Part shown: one piece after another, positions 21,329 to 31,966 of the stretch
Position numbering within the stretch: position 1 is the stretch's first letter
Layout: every line of letters begins with the position of its first letter
Assembly (NCBI GenBank): GCA_963921195.1
Contig: OY992536.1
Coordinates: 236,566,023-236,630,022, forward strand
DNA from: Pegoplata infirma
Lineage: Eukaryota; Arthropoda; Insecta; Diptera; Anthomyiidae
Direction: 5' to 3'
Length of the DNA: 64,000 nucleotides
Notes under the pieces: generated by a model
What the model saw: only the letters and a program-made list of their open reading frames with translations
What the model was told of the DNA's origin: nothing
The model's database searches: none
Position numbers and translations under genes: made by a program

Positions 21329-22209
21329 CACTCAAAATAATACGTTAGTAGATTTACTATTTTTTTTTTGCTAATGCTGGTTAGCTAACTTTTAGCAAAT
21401 TTTTAGTTGAGATTAGCATGTTAGCAAAAATATCTTGTAAACTACATTTAGCGCATTAGCAATTTTAAACAAAATTTGAACTAATTTTTTTTTGCTAAAT
21501 TTAAAATTGCGTTGACCAAACTTTACAAGCTTTTTTGCTAATATTAGTAAAAATAAATGGTAAATTTATTTTTATTTTCAGAAAACTTAAAATGGCGCTA
21601 TCTCGGAAACTAAGCCAGATAGAGCAAAACGGAGGCCATTTTTGGTTCTCGAGCTTTCCATAGTATCGCCGGTCCTCTTCACATGTGTGGACCCTAATGG
21701 GTCCAAACTTTGGATCCAAAAAAATTTGCATTCCCGAAAATTTTAAAATGCTCATATCTCGGTAAATATTGCCGACACAACAAAAAGTCCAAAAGCAGCT
21801 CTCAACACGTAGAACAAGACCGCAAAAGAATCAAAAGCTCTCCGAGTAATATTTTTGAAGTTATCGAGTTTTGTAATTCTCAAAACCCCGGTGGTCCCCT
21901 AAAATCACGTATCTCAAAAACCAAGCAAGGTAGAGCGAAACGGACACAAATTTTGGATCAAAAACTATGACGATTTTTAAGGAATCGAACTAGGTCTAGG
22001 CCCATCGGGGTCTGGACCTATCGGGTCCGAACCTAATGGGGTCCTCAAATGTGTATGAACTAAGTTGAAATAAAAAAATTTCAGTTAACTAATTTTTAGC
22101 AAAACGATTTTGCTAACTTTACCAAAAAAATTGTGGGTTCAAAATCAGCAAATTTTCTTGTAGGTTTACAAGCTTTTTTTGCTAACTTTACAGTTTTTTT
22201 TTTTGAGTG
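21329..22209 (+). mobile_element. TA-flanked CACTCAAAATAATAC element, complete copy
   Basis: 881 bp from CACTCAAAATAATACG to TTTTTTTTGAGTG, with TA on each side (21327-21328, 22210-22211). Outer parts are rich in 'ttagcaaaa' and 'gctaacttt' motifs. The interior has 'cggaaactaagccagatag', 'gtcctcttcacatgtgtgg' and 'aaccaagcaaggtagagcg'. No conserved ORF. It is the undisturbed reference for two disrupted relatives, at 31809-33947 and 50560-52330, and shows their empty sites. Confidence 0.85.
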
Positions 22210-22500
22210 TATATGGGGCATTCCATGCCAAATTGCATAGATTTAAACTCGATGAATTTTTCAAAATGGCAATTTTTTCAAAAATATAATTAATTAAAAT
22301 GAATCTTAAAAAGAGTTGGACAACATTTTTTGATATTTGAATTAGAAATGAGCGCGTGAGTGAATTTTGACTCACGCACGCCAAACCGAATTCGAAAGAA
22401 AACAAAAGGAAAAAGGAAAAGAAGAAAAAAGAAAGAAAAGGAAAGGAAAGTGAAAAGGAAATAATCTGAAAAAAAATTCTATGAAAAATGTCCAAGGATC
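22210..22500. other. AT/GA-rich spacer, no gene
   Basis: Contains a purine-rich run (22385-22460, AGAAAAGGAAAGG type) that yields a long Phe/Ser minus-strand frame, which is simple-sequence translation. 'gagcgcgtgagtgaattttgactcacgcacgc' at about 22350 is a short inverted repeat. Confidence 0.4.
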
Positions 22501-24080
22501 TTGAAAAATTGTTAAAGAATATTAAAATTTTTCTAGAGGAAAAATGTCGCGGAATGTAAAAATTTTTCTATATGAAAAAATTGGAGAATTTTTCTATAGG
22601 AATAATTTGTGAATTTTTCTATAGGAAAATCCTTAAAAGTGGAAATTTTAAGGAAAAATCTGGAAATTTTTCTATAGGAGAAATTTTTTCTATAGAAATT
22701 CTTCCATGAAAAATGTCTAAGGATTCTAAACTGTTTCTGAATGTTAAAATTTTTCTATGTCATAAAACTTTTCTTTATAAGACGAAAATTTTTTTAATTT
22801 TTCTAAAAGAAAAATTTGGGTATTTTCTATAGAAAAAAGTTGGGAATTTTTCTTAGAAGGTTTTAATAGTAAAAATCTTAAAATTTTGACAATTTTTATA
22901 TGAAAATATAACAGTTTTTCTATAGTAAAAATCTGATAGTTTTTTTATAGAAAAAATCTGAGAATTTTCTATATTGAAAATTTGACAATTCTTGTGGGTA
23001 AAAAAAAGAAAGAAAATGAAATCATGAGTAAGATTTTTTTCTAGAATTTTCAAGAATCTCAAAAGTTTTCTTTAGAAAAAATGTTTTTAAATCTTAAATT
23101 TTTTACAAAAAAAAAAAAAGTAAAATTAAAATAAAATTTTTCTGTAGGAAAAATAAGAAAATTTTCTTCAGGGAAAATTTGAATATTTTTTATACAAAAA
23201 ATGCAATAGAAGCTTTGACTTTTTCTAAAGGAAAAATTATACAGAATCTGGGACTTTTATAGGAAAAATATCTCGGAACCTAAGTATTTTTCCATAGGAA
23301 AAATTGCTCAGAATACAAGTTAATTTTCCTTCGGAAAAATATATCAGAATCTGAGATTATTTTTATTAGAAAGATGTCTCAGAATCTAAGACTTTTTAAT
23401 AGGAAAAATCTTAAACCTTTTCTTTAGGAAAAAAGACCTAGAATACTAAAAAAACTTCAAATTTTTTCGATAGGAAAAATATCTCAGAATTTTTATGACT
23501 TTTTCGATAGGAAAAATAACTCAGAATCCAAGTATTTTTCTATAAAAAATTATGAGAATTTTAGAAAAAATATCACAGAATCTAAAAAAGGTCTTAGATT
23601 CCGATTTTTTTTATTTGAAAAATGTCTCAGAATCCAAGACTTTTTTGTGGTAAAAATTTCGGAGACTCAGACTCTGAGGCTTTTGATATGGGAAAAATGA
23701 CTCAGAAACTAAAACATTTTTTTGGGGAAAAAATTTCTTAGACTCTTTTATGGAAATATTTCTTAGAAAATGCTTGACTACCTCAGACTTTTTCTCGGAA
23801 AAAGTTTCTCCGAAGCAAAACTTTTGTAGGTGTAGAAAGATCGTGTTGGTATCTTAAACCAACACCAAAATAGAATACTTTTTGTGAATAAACATATCTC
23901 AAACCCGACTTATTTTCTATTAGAAAATTATGTCAGAATCTGGATCTTTTGCTATCAGAAAAATGCTTTAGAACAAGAAAATTTCTTGAAGAGACATTTT
24001 TCAAAATATCAAACATTTAAGTTTTTTTTTTATTATAGGAATAAATTTTTAAAATTTGAAAATGTTTCTACAGAAAAAAT
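22500..24080. repeat. decayed short tandem array (TTTTTCTATAGGAAAAAT-type unit)
   Basis: Dozens of imperfect repeats of two short motifs: TTTTTCTATAGGAAAAAT and 'ctcagaatct.agac', spaced about 25-60 bp. Similarity decays toward the right. No gene. The motif 'tataggaaaaat' is nearly palindromic, so the array can fold on itself. Possibly the expanded interior of a foldback element whose ends have been lost. Confidence 0.7.
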
Positions 24081-24129
24081 CATAATAAACAAAAGTTGAA
24101 CACTAAAAAACGCTAACTAATGATTAAAA

Positions 24130-24480
24130 TTCGACCTGAAATTCCCTGCAAAAAATTTGTTTTAATTTTTTTTTTGGTAATTTTAAAATTTTTTTTGGAA
24201 ATTTTACAAATTTCCAAAATAATTTTACAAAGAAAATCTAGCAAATTCACGAGAATTCCTTGTAAGTTCTGTTGCGCCAAAAAACTTGTAAATTTACAAT
24301 TCTATTGCTAAAATTCTCGTAAAATTACAAAAAAAGGTCGTAATTTTTACTAGGAAATCTCGTAAATAGGTAGGAAAAAATCTAGTAAATTTACGAGAAT
24401 TCTTTTTATCGCGTAAAAAAGTTGCAAATTTATAATATGGAAAAAAATTATTATTAAATGCTGGTAAAATTCCCATGCAG
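24130..24480. repeat. partial relative of the GTAAATTTAC-rich TA element family
   Basis: Shares 'aaacttgtaaatttacaatt', 'ctcgtaaaattacaa' and 'tttacgagaattc' with the interiors of the elements at 2658, 27219 and 51711. No CACTC/GAGTG termini with TA were found, so it is probably a terminally deleted copy. Confidence 0.5.
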
Positions 24481-24582
24481 AAAAATACTAACGGGAGAGC
24501 GCTGGCAAAGTACCTTTAATGGTCGCTTGTGTCCTGGGAAAGCATCACAGTTTAGTACTCTCCCAGCGTTCAAAATGATAAC

Positions 24583-25294
24583 CAGGGTAAACGGTATGCC
24601 GTTGCTATTTTAAAGCGCTTTGAAAGCGCTTTAAATACAAAAAATATAGTACTATTATAGCACTTTTAGAACAAAAAAATGGGATGTATCTAAATTGTAT
24701 AAGTCCATAGACACAACATTTTTTGGTGTTATTTGAATAAAGAAATTTATTAAATTGTTATAAAAAATTGATTTACTAATTTATTAGGATAAAAAATTTT
24801 GGACAAACTTTGAAATATTTTCAAAGTCCCGGAAAAAATTTGTTTGCGGTTTTCTTTGCGTTTTGAAATGAAAAATTTATTAAAAATGCTTTTAGAAAAA
24901 TTTTTGGAAAAGTTCCGAAAATGAATTGAACCGAAACGGGTTGTGTTCCAAAGGGACTAGTAATATTTCACATGTGATGTATCCGGAGTTTACGACACTT
25001 CATGAAAGAAACAGGTGTTTTTATATAAAAGGTGTTAAGTTTGTAATAGGTCATTGTGTCTAAGTGACATATCACGAGAACTATCAAGGACCGGTCAGTT
25101 ATCCTGCAGGGAAATAAAAAATATTCCAATTGTTATGAAAATTAATAATTTTTTAATAAAAAGTTTATACTTTGAACGGATTTAAATAGAAAAATATTGG
25201 CAAAGCGCTTGCAAAGCACTTTTTCGAATTAATACTACCTTCTACACAAAAAATAAAGTGCTTTTTCTTTGGAACGGTTGGCAGTTTCTGCCTG
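24583..25294. mobile_element. possible hAT-like element with CAGGGTAAACGG and TTTCTGCCTG ends
   Basis: The left end CAGGGTAAACGG.TGCCGTT and a right end whose complement is CAGGCAGAAACTGCCAACCG are similar but imperfect. The flanks (ATGATAAC, GGTTACTA) do not form a clean 8-bp TSD. Inside are repeated AAAGCGCTTT palindromes near both ends (24614-24635, 25203-25222), as expected for subterminal repeats. Tentative. Confidence 0.35.
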
Positions 25295-25359
25295 GGTTAC
25301 TATGGATTTTCGTCAAATATGAGTTTTTTTTTATTGTATTAATGTTTGCTATTTGAACA

Positions 25360-25510
25360 AGCAGACAGGCGGACATTCATAGGTCGACTTAAAATCGATC
25401 GAGCATCACGCACATAAATATTTTATAGGGATTCTAGAACGATATTTTAATGTGTAACAAACGTAATGACAAACTTTAATATGCCCCTTATTTTTAAGAG
25501 TATAAAAATG
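25360..25510 (-). mobile_element. short INE-1-like fragment, minus orientation
   Basis: The 5' portion only: reading minus from about 25510, TATACTC, then a diverged 'gggat...tagaacgatatt' block, 'gatcgattttaagtcgac' and a short core 'gtccgcctgtctgc' (25361-25374). No 3' hairpin adjacent. Confidence 0.55.
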
Positions 25511-25980
25511 TATCACCACTCACTACTTAAACTATTTACAGATCATTGTAAAATAAATATGTGAATACTTATATGATTTTTTTATATGTTGGCAGTGGTG
25601 TATAAGTGTTTCTTTTCTTAACCAAGATTTTTACAAATGCATTTGTGAAAATGTGGTTTTTAAAGATAAGTAAACACATTCGGTTAGATGGTACGTAGTA
25701 TTATGCTATTTGAAATTCTACTCTTCTACTATTTTATACATATTATGGTGTAATGTTGCACATAAGTAAGTGGAAGTAACAGCGACGAATGTTCAAGTTT
25801 AGTGTTTAAGTACGATATTTCTTCTTAAGGTTTTCCATGAAAATAAAGAACTTTATATGGTCATCATCAGCAACAACAATAACAACAATAACATCATCTT
25901 TAATATCGCCTTGGTTTCTGTATGTTGTTGCATTGTTTAAAGTCTTTATTTGGTTTGAGATATAAAGAAGTTTCTTTATA
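25511..25980. other. unassigned stretch with a small (AAC)n microsatellite
   Basis: No gene. The sequence is less repetitive than its neighbours. An AACAACAATAAC-type microsatellite occupies about 25868-25892. It could be original unique chromosomal DNA between insertions. Confidence 0.4.
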
Positions 25981-26537
25981 CACTCTACTTAGCGGTAGAG
26001 GGTATATATAAATTTATCATTCCGCTTGTAACTCATTGAAAGTATATTTATTATTGATCAGAGATGGATTCAAAGAAATTCTACCGTTGTTCGGCTGTCT
26101 GTTGCAATGGCGATCACGGCTAAAATATTACACAGATATGACTGAAATCTTATCTATTCGGCGTTACCCCGAGAAGTTTGGTAATACATATGGGCAAAAT
26201 CGGTTCAGCGGTTCAAAAGTTATGAACAAAAATGTAAGGACACCTAGAAAATTTTGGTACATTCTACATAAACTAAAAATACAAAATGCTTGAATTAGGC
26301 TGCTGGTTGATATATGTGGACAGAATTGGATCCCGAATGGTATTTAAACAACTACAAACATATCTTTTTTTATTTACCAAACATTTTTTATTTAAAAATT
26401 TTTCTTGCTCAAAATTAAATTCTTGTCAAAATATTTTTTATCAATTTTTTTTACAAAATGTTTTTTCAACAATTTTTTTTCGTTGTGGAGGGTATTAAGA
26501 CATTCGGCAAGGCCGCATTTAACCTTTTTACTTGTTT
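25981..26537 (+). mobile_element. INE-1-like element, plus orientation, both ends present
   Basis: Starts 'ctctacttagcggtagaggg' and 'tatatata', with 'attattgatcagagatggat' and a poor core (GTTGTTCGGCTGTCTG). Ends with 'gagggtattaagacattcgg', a CGGCAAGGCCG hairpin (26502-26512) and CTTTTTACTTGTTT. About 557 bp, similar in length to the copy at 31967-32539. No coding function. Confidence 0.7.
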
Positions 26538-26855
26538 CTGTTTAAAAATAGCAATGTTGCAAGTTAGTCAAGATTTAATGCAACCATACACACACATTGA
26601 TTACTACTTATAGTAGTTTCTTATTGTTATTGCATTTGATGTAAGTTAATACTTGGTGTTTTTAGTTTTTTATTATGCCTAGAAATTGTTTTTAATTGAA
26701 AGTCACGTTTAATAATATCTTTTACAATTTAAATTTTATCAAATACGCTTTAATTTCTTTAGACGGAGAATACACTTCCCGAAGAAAACACTAGCAAGCA
26801 AACTCATTTTAGACTCCAAAATGGGCTCCAAAAATATTTAAAAATTTAAAAATTT
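26538..26855. other. spacer, no gene
   Basis: AT-rich sequence with CACACACA (26589-26597). No ORF or repeat termini recognised. Confidence 0.4.
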
Positions 26856-26945
26856 GTGGGTGGAATGGCTTACTGGTTAGTGCGTTGGATTATTAACCAG
26901 CAAGCCTGGGTTCGATTCTTAGTTAAGGCGAAACAAATTATTTTT
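26856..26945 (+). repeat. tRNA-like SINE head (degenerate)
   Basis: Contains a box A-like TGGCTTACTGGTTAGTGC (26866-26883) and a good box B GGTTCGATTCT (26909-26919) at normal tRNA spacing. The TΨC stem can pair with wobble (CTGGG/CTTAG). The acceptor stem does not pair and the anticodon stem is irregular, so it is not an intact tRNA gene. Most likely a tRNA-derived SINE fragment or tRNA pseudogene; it differs from the SINE at 48568. Confidence 0.6.
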
Positions 26946-27218
26946 CAGAAATTTATTAGCAGGAAAAAAATATGCTCTAAAAAAACAGTTTTATGTGCCT
27001 CAAATATGCGGAATTAAATGAAAAATATGGTCTTAAAATGTGAAAAATATGCTCTTAAAAATTCACTTCTTTAAAATTCTACATAAAAACGATGAAATAT
27101 AAATTTTTTAAGTTTTTTTTAAATATATATTATACCCACAAACTTCTATTTTGGAACTTTTTCAAAAATAAACCCTTTCCGACCAATTTCTAAACTAAAA
27201 TCTATTTCAAAACTATTA
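26946..27218. other. AT-rich spacer
   Basis: Contains repeated 'aaaatatgctcttaaaa' pieces (26960-27060) that echo 27780-27860. No gene. Confidence 0.4.
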
Positions 27219-27706
27219 CACTCAAACAAAAAAAAAAAAAAAAACTTTGTAAAACGACAAGAAAAGTTTGTAACTTTTTCTTTTGCTTCCTACTATTTGA
27301 CAACAATTCCTTGTAATTTTACAAGCCTTTTACCGATAAACTTGTTAATTTAAAAATTTTTTAACGCAATAAAACTTACAAGGAGGTTTTTTGTTTTTAC
27401 TAGATTTTTTGCTACCTCCCATTTTACGAGAATTCCTAGTAAAAATTACGAGAGTTTTCGTAATTTAACAAGATTTTTACCAATAAAATTGTAAATTTAC
27501 AACTTTTTTAGCGCAATAAAACTAACAAGGAAATCTCGTAAATTTACCAGATTTTTTTGTAAAAAATATTGAAAATTTATAAAATTACAAAAAAATTTAA
27601 ATTTCGATCGAAAATTGTTTGTTAAAAAACAAGGAAAACTGTCAAATATTAGTAAAATGGGATTACAAAACTTTTTCTAGTAATTTGACAAGGTTTTTTT
27701 TGTGTG
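27219..27706. mobile_element. TA-flanked MITE with CACTCAAAC / TTTTGTGTG ends
   Basis: 488 bp, TA at 27217-27218 and 27707-27708. The interior is the GTAAATTTAC, CGAGAATTCC and 'ggaaaactgtcaaatatt' set. It is nearly colinear with 51711-52217 and related to 2658-3422. Non-coding; Tc1/mariner-like only by target preference. Confidence 0.8.
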
Positions 27707-27970
27707 TACTAAAAAAAATTATACAAAAAAGAAAAATAATTTTTTCTGTTTTCGCAAATAACCAAAATATTATATGCTTTTCTATCAAAAATGCAGTTTT
27801 TCATATAATATAGTCATAAAACAGCAATGTATGCCCTAAATATATAATTTTATGCTAAACTATGCTCTTAAACCGATAAGTACCTTACCCATATATCAGG
27901 CGCTGATTCAGCTCTTAAGTTAGGGGGAAGGGGGGTTGGTTCAAATTTTTTTACTCAAAAATTTTTTTTA

Positions 27971-28150
27971 CTCAAAATAAAATTACAAAGTTGAATGTAA
28001 TATAACAGATGAAACTTTGTTTTTTTTGTCACAACAAAATAAAAAGTATTTTCTTTAAATCTGTATTTTGACAGAAAACTCTGTAAAATATCTGTTGAAG
28101 TGATATTACAGTCATTTAACAGAAAATTTTACAGAGTTATTATTTTGAGT
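27971..28150. mobile_element. small MITE with CTCAAAATAA ends and ACAGA/TCTGT interior
   Basis: About 180 bp between CTCAAAATAA and TTATTTTGAG, with TA at left (27969-27970) and TA at right. The interior contains 'tctgtattttgacagaaaac', 'aaatatctgt' and 'attacagtcattt'. The same interior is found in the larger composite at 48545-50464, giving a small family. Confidence 0.6.
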
Positions 28151-28153
28151 ATA

Positions 28154-28370
28154 GGATTTTAAATATCGGTTTATCTTATTAATGAAAATTGTTTTTTAAA
28201 AATATGTTTGTGAATAGTTTCTACAAAATAAATTTTAACAGTTTCCAACAATACAATTCTATTTCTTGCAATCTCAACCACACTTCATACTTTCTTTCAA
28301 CTTTTGGTCTCTTAAATTTTTGTCAAGTGATACCTGGTCTGAAATTAAAGACACACATGAAGGAATTTGC
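28154..28370. repeat. dispersed repeat, copy 1 of a pair
   Basis: Matches 31485-31660 with moderate divergence, sharing 'ggattttaaat.tcggttt', 'cagtttccaac', 'tacaattctatttct' and 'catactttctttcaactttt'. No ORF of interest; the 71-codon frame at 28189 falls inside it and is not shared as an ORF by the second copy. Confidence 0.6.
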
Positions 28371-28377
28371 ATTTTCT

Positions 28378-29426
28378 CCCAGCAAAACTTACCTTACCAT
28401 ATAAGGTATAAAATAAGGTATAAGATCTCTTATTTTATACATTGCAGCATTGATGATTTTAACAGGCGATGAGACTAAAAGTAATGCATATACATTATCA
28501 CAAAGAATACCAGTAAGGTATAAAATAAGTCATAAATTTATAACAAAGAATACGAGTAAGGTGTAAAATATATGATATATTATAGGTTACGAGTAAGGTA
28601 TATAACAGACATGGGCGTTAATGATTACGTTGTGTAATTGATTACAGTTTCAATTACAATTACATGAAAGGTCGGTCATACATTTGGCTCCCCTAGGGGC
28701 ACTTTAGGGTAAGTTACAGACATGGGCGTTAATGATTACATTATGTAATTGATTACAGTTTCAATTACAATTAGATGTAATTAGTAATTGAAAATTTTCA
28801 ATTTTACTTGTAATTGTAATTGTAATTGTAATTGAAAAAACTCAATTACTAATTACATGTAATTGTAATTGAAACTGTAATCAATTACACAATTGTAATC
28901 ATAAACGCCCATGTCTGGTATATAATATAGCATACCAGAACGTAATATATAAGGTGTTACGAGTAGTGAAAAAGTAATTTTGTATTAAATTTACTCACGT
29001 GATTGTAAGCGAGATAAAATATACTCCTGGGTGAGTGTGTGTCATTAACAAATTTCTGTCGTGAATCCATCTCTAGTTTAAACTTATGCATTTTTTTATA
29101 AAATATTTATTTTTTATGTTATTGTAATGCATTATGTATTCAATTATAAATAATGCATTATTTCAAACTTTGAAATAATACATAATGTAACCAAATATAA
29201 GTCATCCATGATTTAATGTTTAGAAATAATAAATATGAAATACATTTTTGCCAATAATCATGCATTACGTAGCTAATTATTAGTAATGTATTATTTTTCA
29301 CTTTAAAATAATACGTTGTGGAACAAATGTTTGGTAAGACATCATAAAATAATGCTACAAATAAGATATATACATTACCTGGTAATGTGTTATATAATCA
29401 CCACCCATTACCAAAGTTTTGCTGGG
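28378..29426. mobile_element. CCCAGCAAAACTT-ended element, copy A, carrying a nested hAT MITE
   Basis: Ends are CCCAGCAAAACTT and the exact reverse complement, flanked by CT on both sides (28376-28377, 29427-29428). Interior AT-rich, with repeated 'ataaggtataaaataagg', 'aataatgcat' and 'attacctggtaatgtg'. It is paralogous along its length to 57263-59431, which lacks the hAT at 28606-28917 but has a different insertion. No ORF. A 2-bp TSD of variable sequence (CT, AT and TA in the three copies) does not match a superfamily I can assign confidently. Confidence 0.75.
28606..28917. mobile_element. hAT MITE with CAGACATGGGCG ends, TSD GTATATAA
   Basis: 312 bp, ends CAGACATGGGCGTTAATGAT and inverted CATAAACGCCCATGTCTG, with perfect 8-bp duplications GTATATAA (28598-28605, 28918-28925). 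The left terminus occurs twice (28606 and 28718) about 112 bp apart, so a partial internal duplication or a second insertion happened. The centre is rich in ATTACAATTAC/TAATTGTAAT. It is absent from the paralogous copy at 57263. Confidence 0.85.
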
Positions 29427-29882
29427 CTGTTTCGGTGATGTGCCTTATGTCGACAAATTTTGTCAGTTATTTTATTTATTGTTTTTTTTTTCTGTAAGTA
29501 CAGATCGAGCTCGGGCTTTAATTATATTTGTTAGAATGGTTTAAGTTGAACCAAGTAGAAAAATTAAATTTGACTTGACCAATTCTATGAACACCCTCCA
29601 CAATGTCATTTTTAAGTGATAGTAAATTTTCTAACGTGAAAAAAGGGAAATTTTTGATTAGAAACATTTTATTTTGTGTAAAAAGCTTTTTTTGAAGTAA
29701 TTTTTTAAAAAAAGGTACTAAATTTTTTTTGGGTGTGTTTTTTTTAGTGTAAAAATATTTAAGTGACAAAAATACGTTGAAAAATATTTTTGTGACTTAC
29801 CAATGTTTTAAAACATGTTTAACGGGTTTTCAATGCGTGAATTAAAGGTAAAACTAATCTGAAATTCATGGTTTTGCTAATA
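29427..29882 (-). repeat. spacer with an INE-1-like 3' remnant
   Basis: Around 29555-29605 'agtagaaaaattaaatttgacttgaccaattctatgaacaccctcc' has the order of a minus-oriented INE-1-like 3' end with decayed hairpin. The rest is AT-rich with no gene. Confidence 0.4.
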
Positions 29883-30970
29883 CCCAGCAAAAACATGGTA
29901 ATGAGTTGTGAAAAGTAATCATTACCAAGTACATTATTTATAATGAGTACCCATTACCATTAACATTATTTTAAGCCCAAAAGTAACTACTTCTCAGTAA
30001 TATGTTATAAAAGCACCTCTAAGTAATAATATCTTCTTGCAATTGCAGTTTTTAATCTTTACAATTCAATTAACTTAAAAAGTACTTAAAAAAAAATTAC
30101 GCAATTTTCGAGTTTTAGTAAAAACAAGCTAAAATTTTAAAAGATTTAATTAACTAATTACACAGTGATACAAAATCGAACTTTCGGAATCGGAATGGGA
30201 TGAAACCAAAAGCTAATGAAAGCTGACGTTTTCCATAACAAAACCCTCAAGGCCTTTTTTTTAGGTCAGAGCTAGATTTTATTTTACACGCATTTAAAGT
30301 TTTGTGTACTTAACGTGTCCAACTTTAAAGACCCCTGGTGGTGCCCTTATTGGACATGTAGGGTCCAGTTTCCAAACTTAAGCTCAAAATTACTTCAGCT
30401 ATGACTGGTATGAATTTTGCTGCAATCGGTCCAGTACCTATTTACTGAATATCCAAATTATTAAAATAAACCATGTACACCGTTGCGTATGATTGTTATT
30501 TAAAGGCAATTATTAATATAAATCACTGGACACCGTTGCGTATGATTGTTATTTAAAGGCAATTACAATATTAATCATTCGCCACTAATACAGTTTTCAA
30601 GCATTTATTATTGTAATTATAATAAAAGTGCACTAACTTCAAATGCGTGTAAAACAAAATCTAGCTCTGAACTAGAAAAAAGCCTTGAGGGGTTTATTAT
30701 GGAATATGTCAACTTTCATTTGCTTTTGGTTTCATCCCATTCCGATTTTGGGTGTTGCACTGTGTTATTTTACTTCTTTTTGGTAATGGGTTTTTACTCC
30801 TTATTTGTAATCCGAGGCAGTAACTACTTATTTATCTCCACACTCTTCACTAGTTATTTTTGTCGCACGCCCTTGTTAAAATAATTAGTGTTTCATTCAA
30901 TAAGTAACTACTTATTAACATCTGTTTCGGATTACAAAACCCATTACTAGTAATGCCAATTTTTGCTGGG
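29883..30970. mobile_element. CCCAGCAAAAA-ended element, copy C, with nested TTA-flanked element
   Basis: Ends CCCAGCAAAAA and TTTTTGCTGGG, TA on both sides (29881-29882, 30971-30972). Subterminal regions have 'gtaatgagt', 'agtaactactt' and 'taacattattt' motifs in both orientations. It differs inside from copies A and B, so it is a separate subfamily with the same termini. Confidence 0.7.
30161..30764. mobile_element. TTA-flanked CACAGTG foldback element, copy 1
   Basis: 604 bp, CACAGTGATACAAAATCG at the left, inverted related right end ending CACTGTG, TTA on both sides (30158-30160, 30765-30767). Arms share the 'ggaatgggatgaaaccaaaa' stretch inverted. A roughly 65-bp tandem duplication with 'cgttgcgtatgattgttatt' is near the centre. 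A second copy lies at 59575-60204 with the same TTA flanks. The 3-bp TTA suggests Harbinger-type mobilisation, but its ends are not those of the local Harbinger. Confidence 0.75.
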
Positions 30971-30999
30971 TACCTTTTTAACCACTGGACCGATTTGGC

Positions 31000-31394
31000 T
31001 GAAATTCAATACAAACCAGACCAGGGAAAAATATATGTGCCAAGCTTCAGCATCCTCAGAATTGCCTTTCGAAAGTTAGAGTGTTTTTTATCTCGAAAAT
31101 TCTCGAAAAACCCTTGTTGAAATTCAGTCTTTTGCTCATTATTTTTGAACTACTGTACCGATTTCGATGGATTGCAATACCAACCTGACCAGGTAAATGC
31201 GCAACATATATGCCAAACTTCTGGAGCCTCCGTAAAGTCTTTCAAAAGTTAGCATATTTTCAACAGACAGACATACAAACGGACGGAAATCGCTATATAT
31301 ATACTGTATGGGGTCCTAGACCAATATTTCGAGGTGTTACAAACGGAATGACAAACTTATATATCCCTCCATCACTAGAGTAGAGGGTATACAA
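31000..31394 (-). mobile_element. INE-1-like element, minus orientation, truncated
   Basis: Contains 'gcaacatatatgccaaactt', 'gcctccgtaaagtctttc', a reduced core (31264-31288), 'ggggtcctagaccaatattt' and 'tatccctccatcactagag'. It matches 10385-10750 over most of its length, including the body up to the core. 3' hairpin not present. Confidence 0.65.
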
Positions 31395-31808
31395 ATGCAG
31401 AAGAAAAATTGAATTTCTAAAAGTTATAGACATTTCTGATATTCCCATACCGGTTTCAAACACTCCAGTTAGTGTTATCATCAGTAGGATTTTAAATGTC
31501 GGTTTGTCTTGTTAATGGAAATTGTTTTTTTTTTTTATATTTTAATATTTATAGTTTCAACTGAATAAATTTTGACAGTTTCCAACCCTACAATTCTATT
31601 TCTAGCAATCTCAACCTCACCTCATACTTTCTTTCAACTTTTTTGTCTCTTACATACATTATTTCGCAAGGGTTATTTGAATTTTAGATTTTGAAACATT
31701 TTTCCTACACACTCTAATTAAAATGATTTCAGTTTCCTAAATTGGGTAAATTTACACACACTGCGTAATTCTACTTAATATTATTTGAAATTTACCCAAT
31801 TTATAGTA
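31395..31808. repeat. dispersed repeat, copy 2 of a pair, plus AT-rich spacer
   Basis: Bases 31485-31660 pair with 28154-28370, and 31407-31494 with 1690-1770. Bases 31720-31800 ('aattgggtaaatttacacac' ... 'tacccaatttatag') form a short inverted repeat also present at 60290-60425. Confidence 0.5.
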
Positions 31809-31966
31809 CACTAAAAATAATACATTAGTAGATTTACTAATTTTTTTTGCTAATGCTGGTTAGCTAACTTTTAGCAAATTTTTAGTTGAGATTAGCATGT
31901 AAGCAAAAATATCTTGTAAACTTCATTTAGCGCGTTAGCAATTTTAAACAAACTTTGAGCTATTTT

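Noticed and set aside
24583..25294. Strong claim of a hAT element
   Set aside because: Ends are imperfect and the flanks do not form an 8-bp duplication, so it is kept only as a low-confidence feature.
26866..26935. Possible tRNA gene (Asn-like loop)
   Set aside because: Acceptor stem not paired and anticodon stem irregular; treated as a tRNA-like SINE head.
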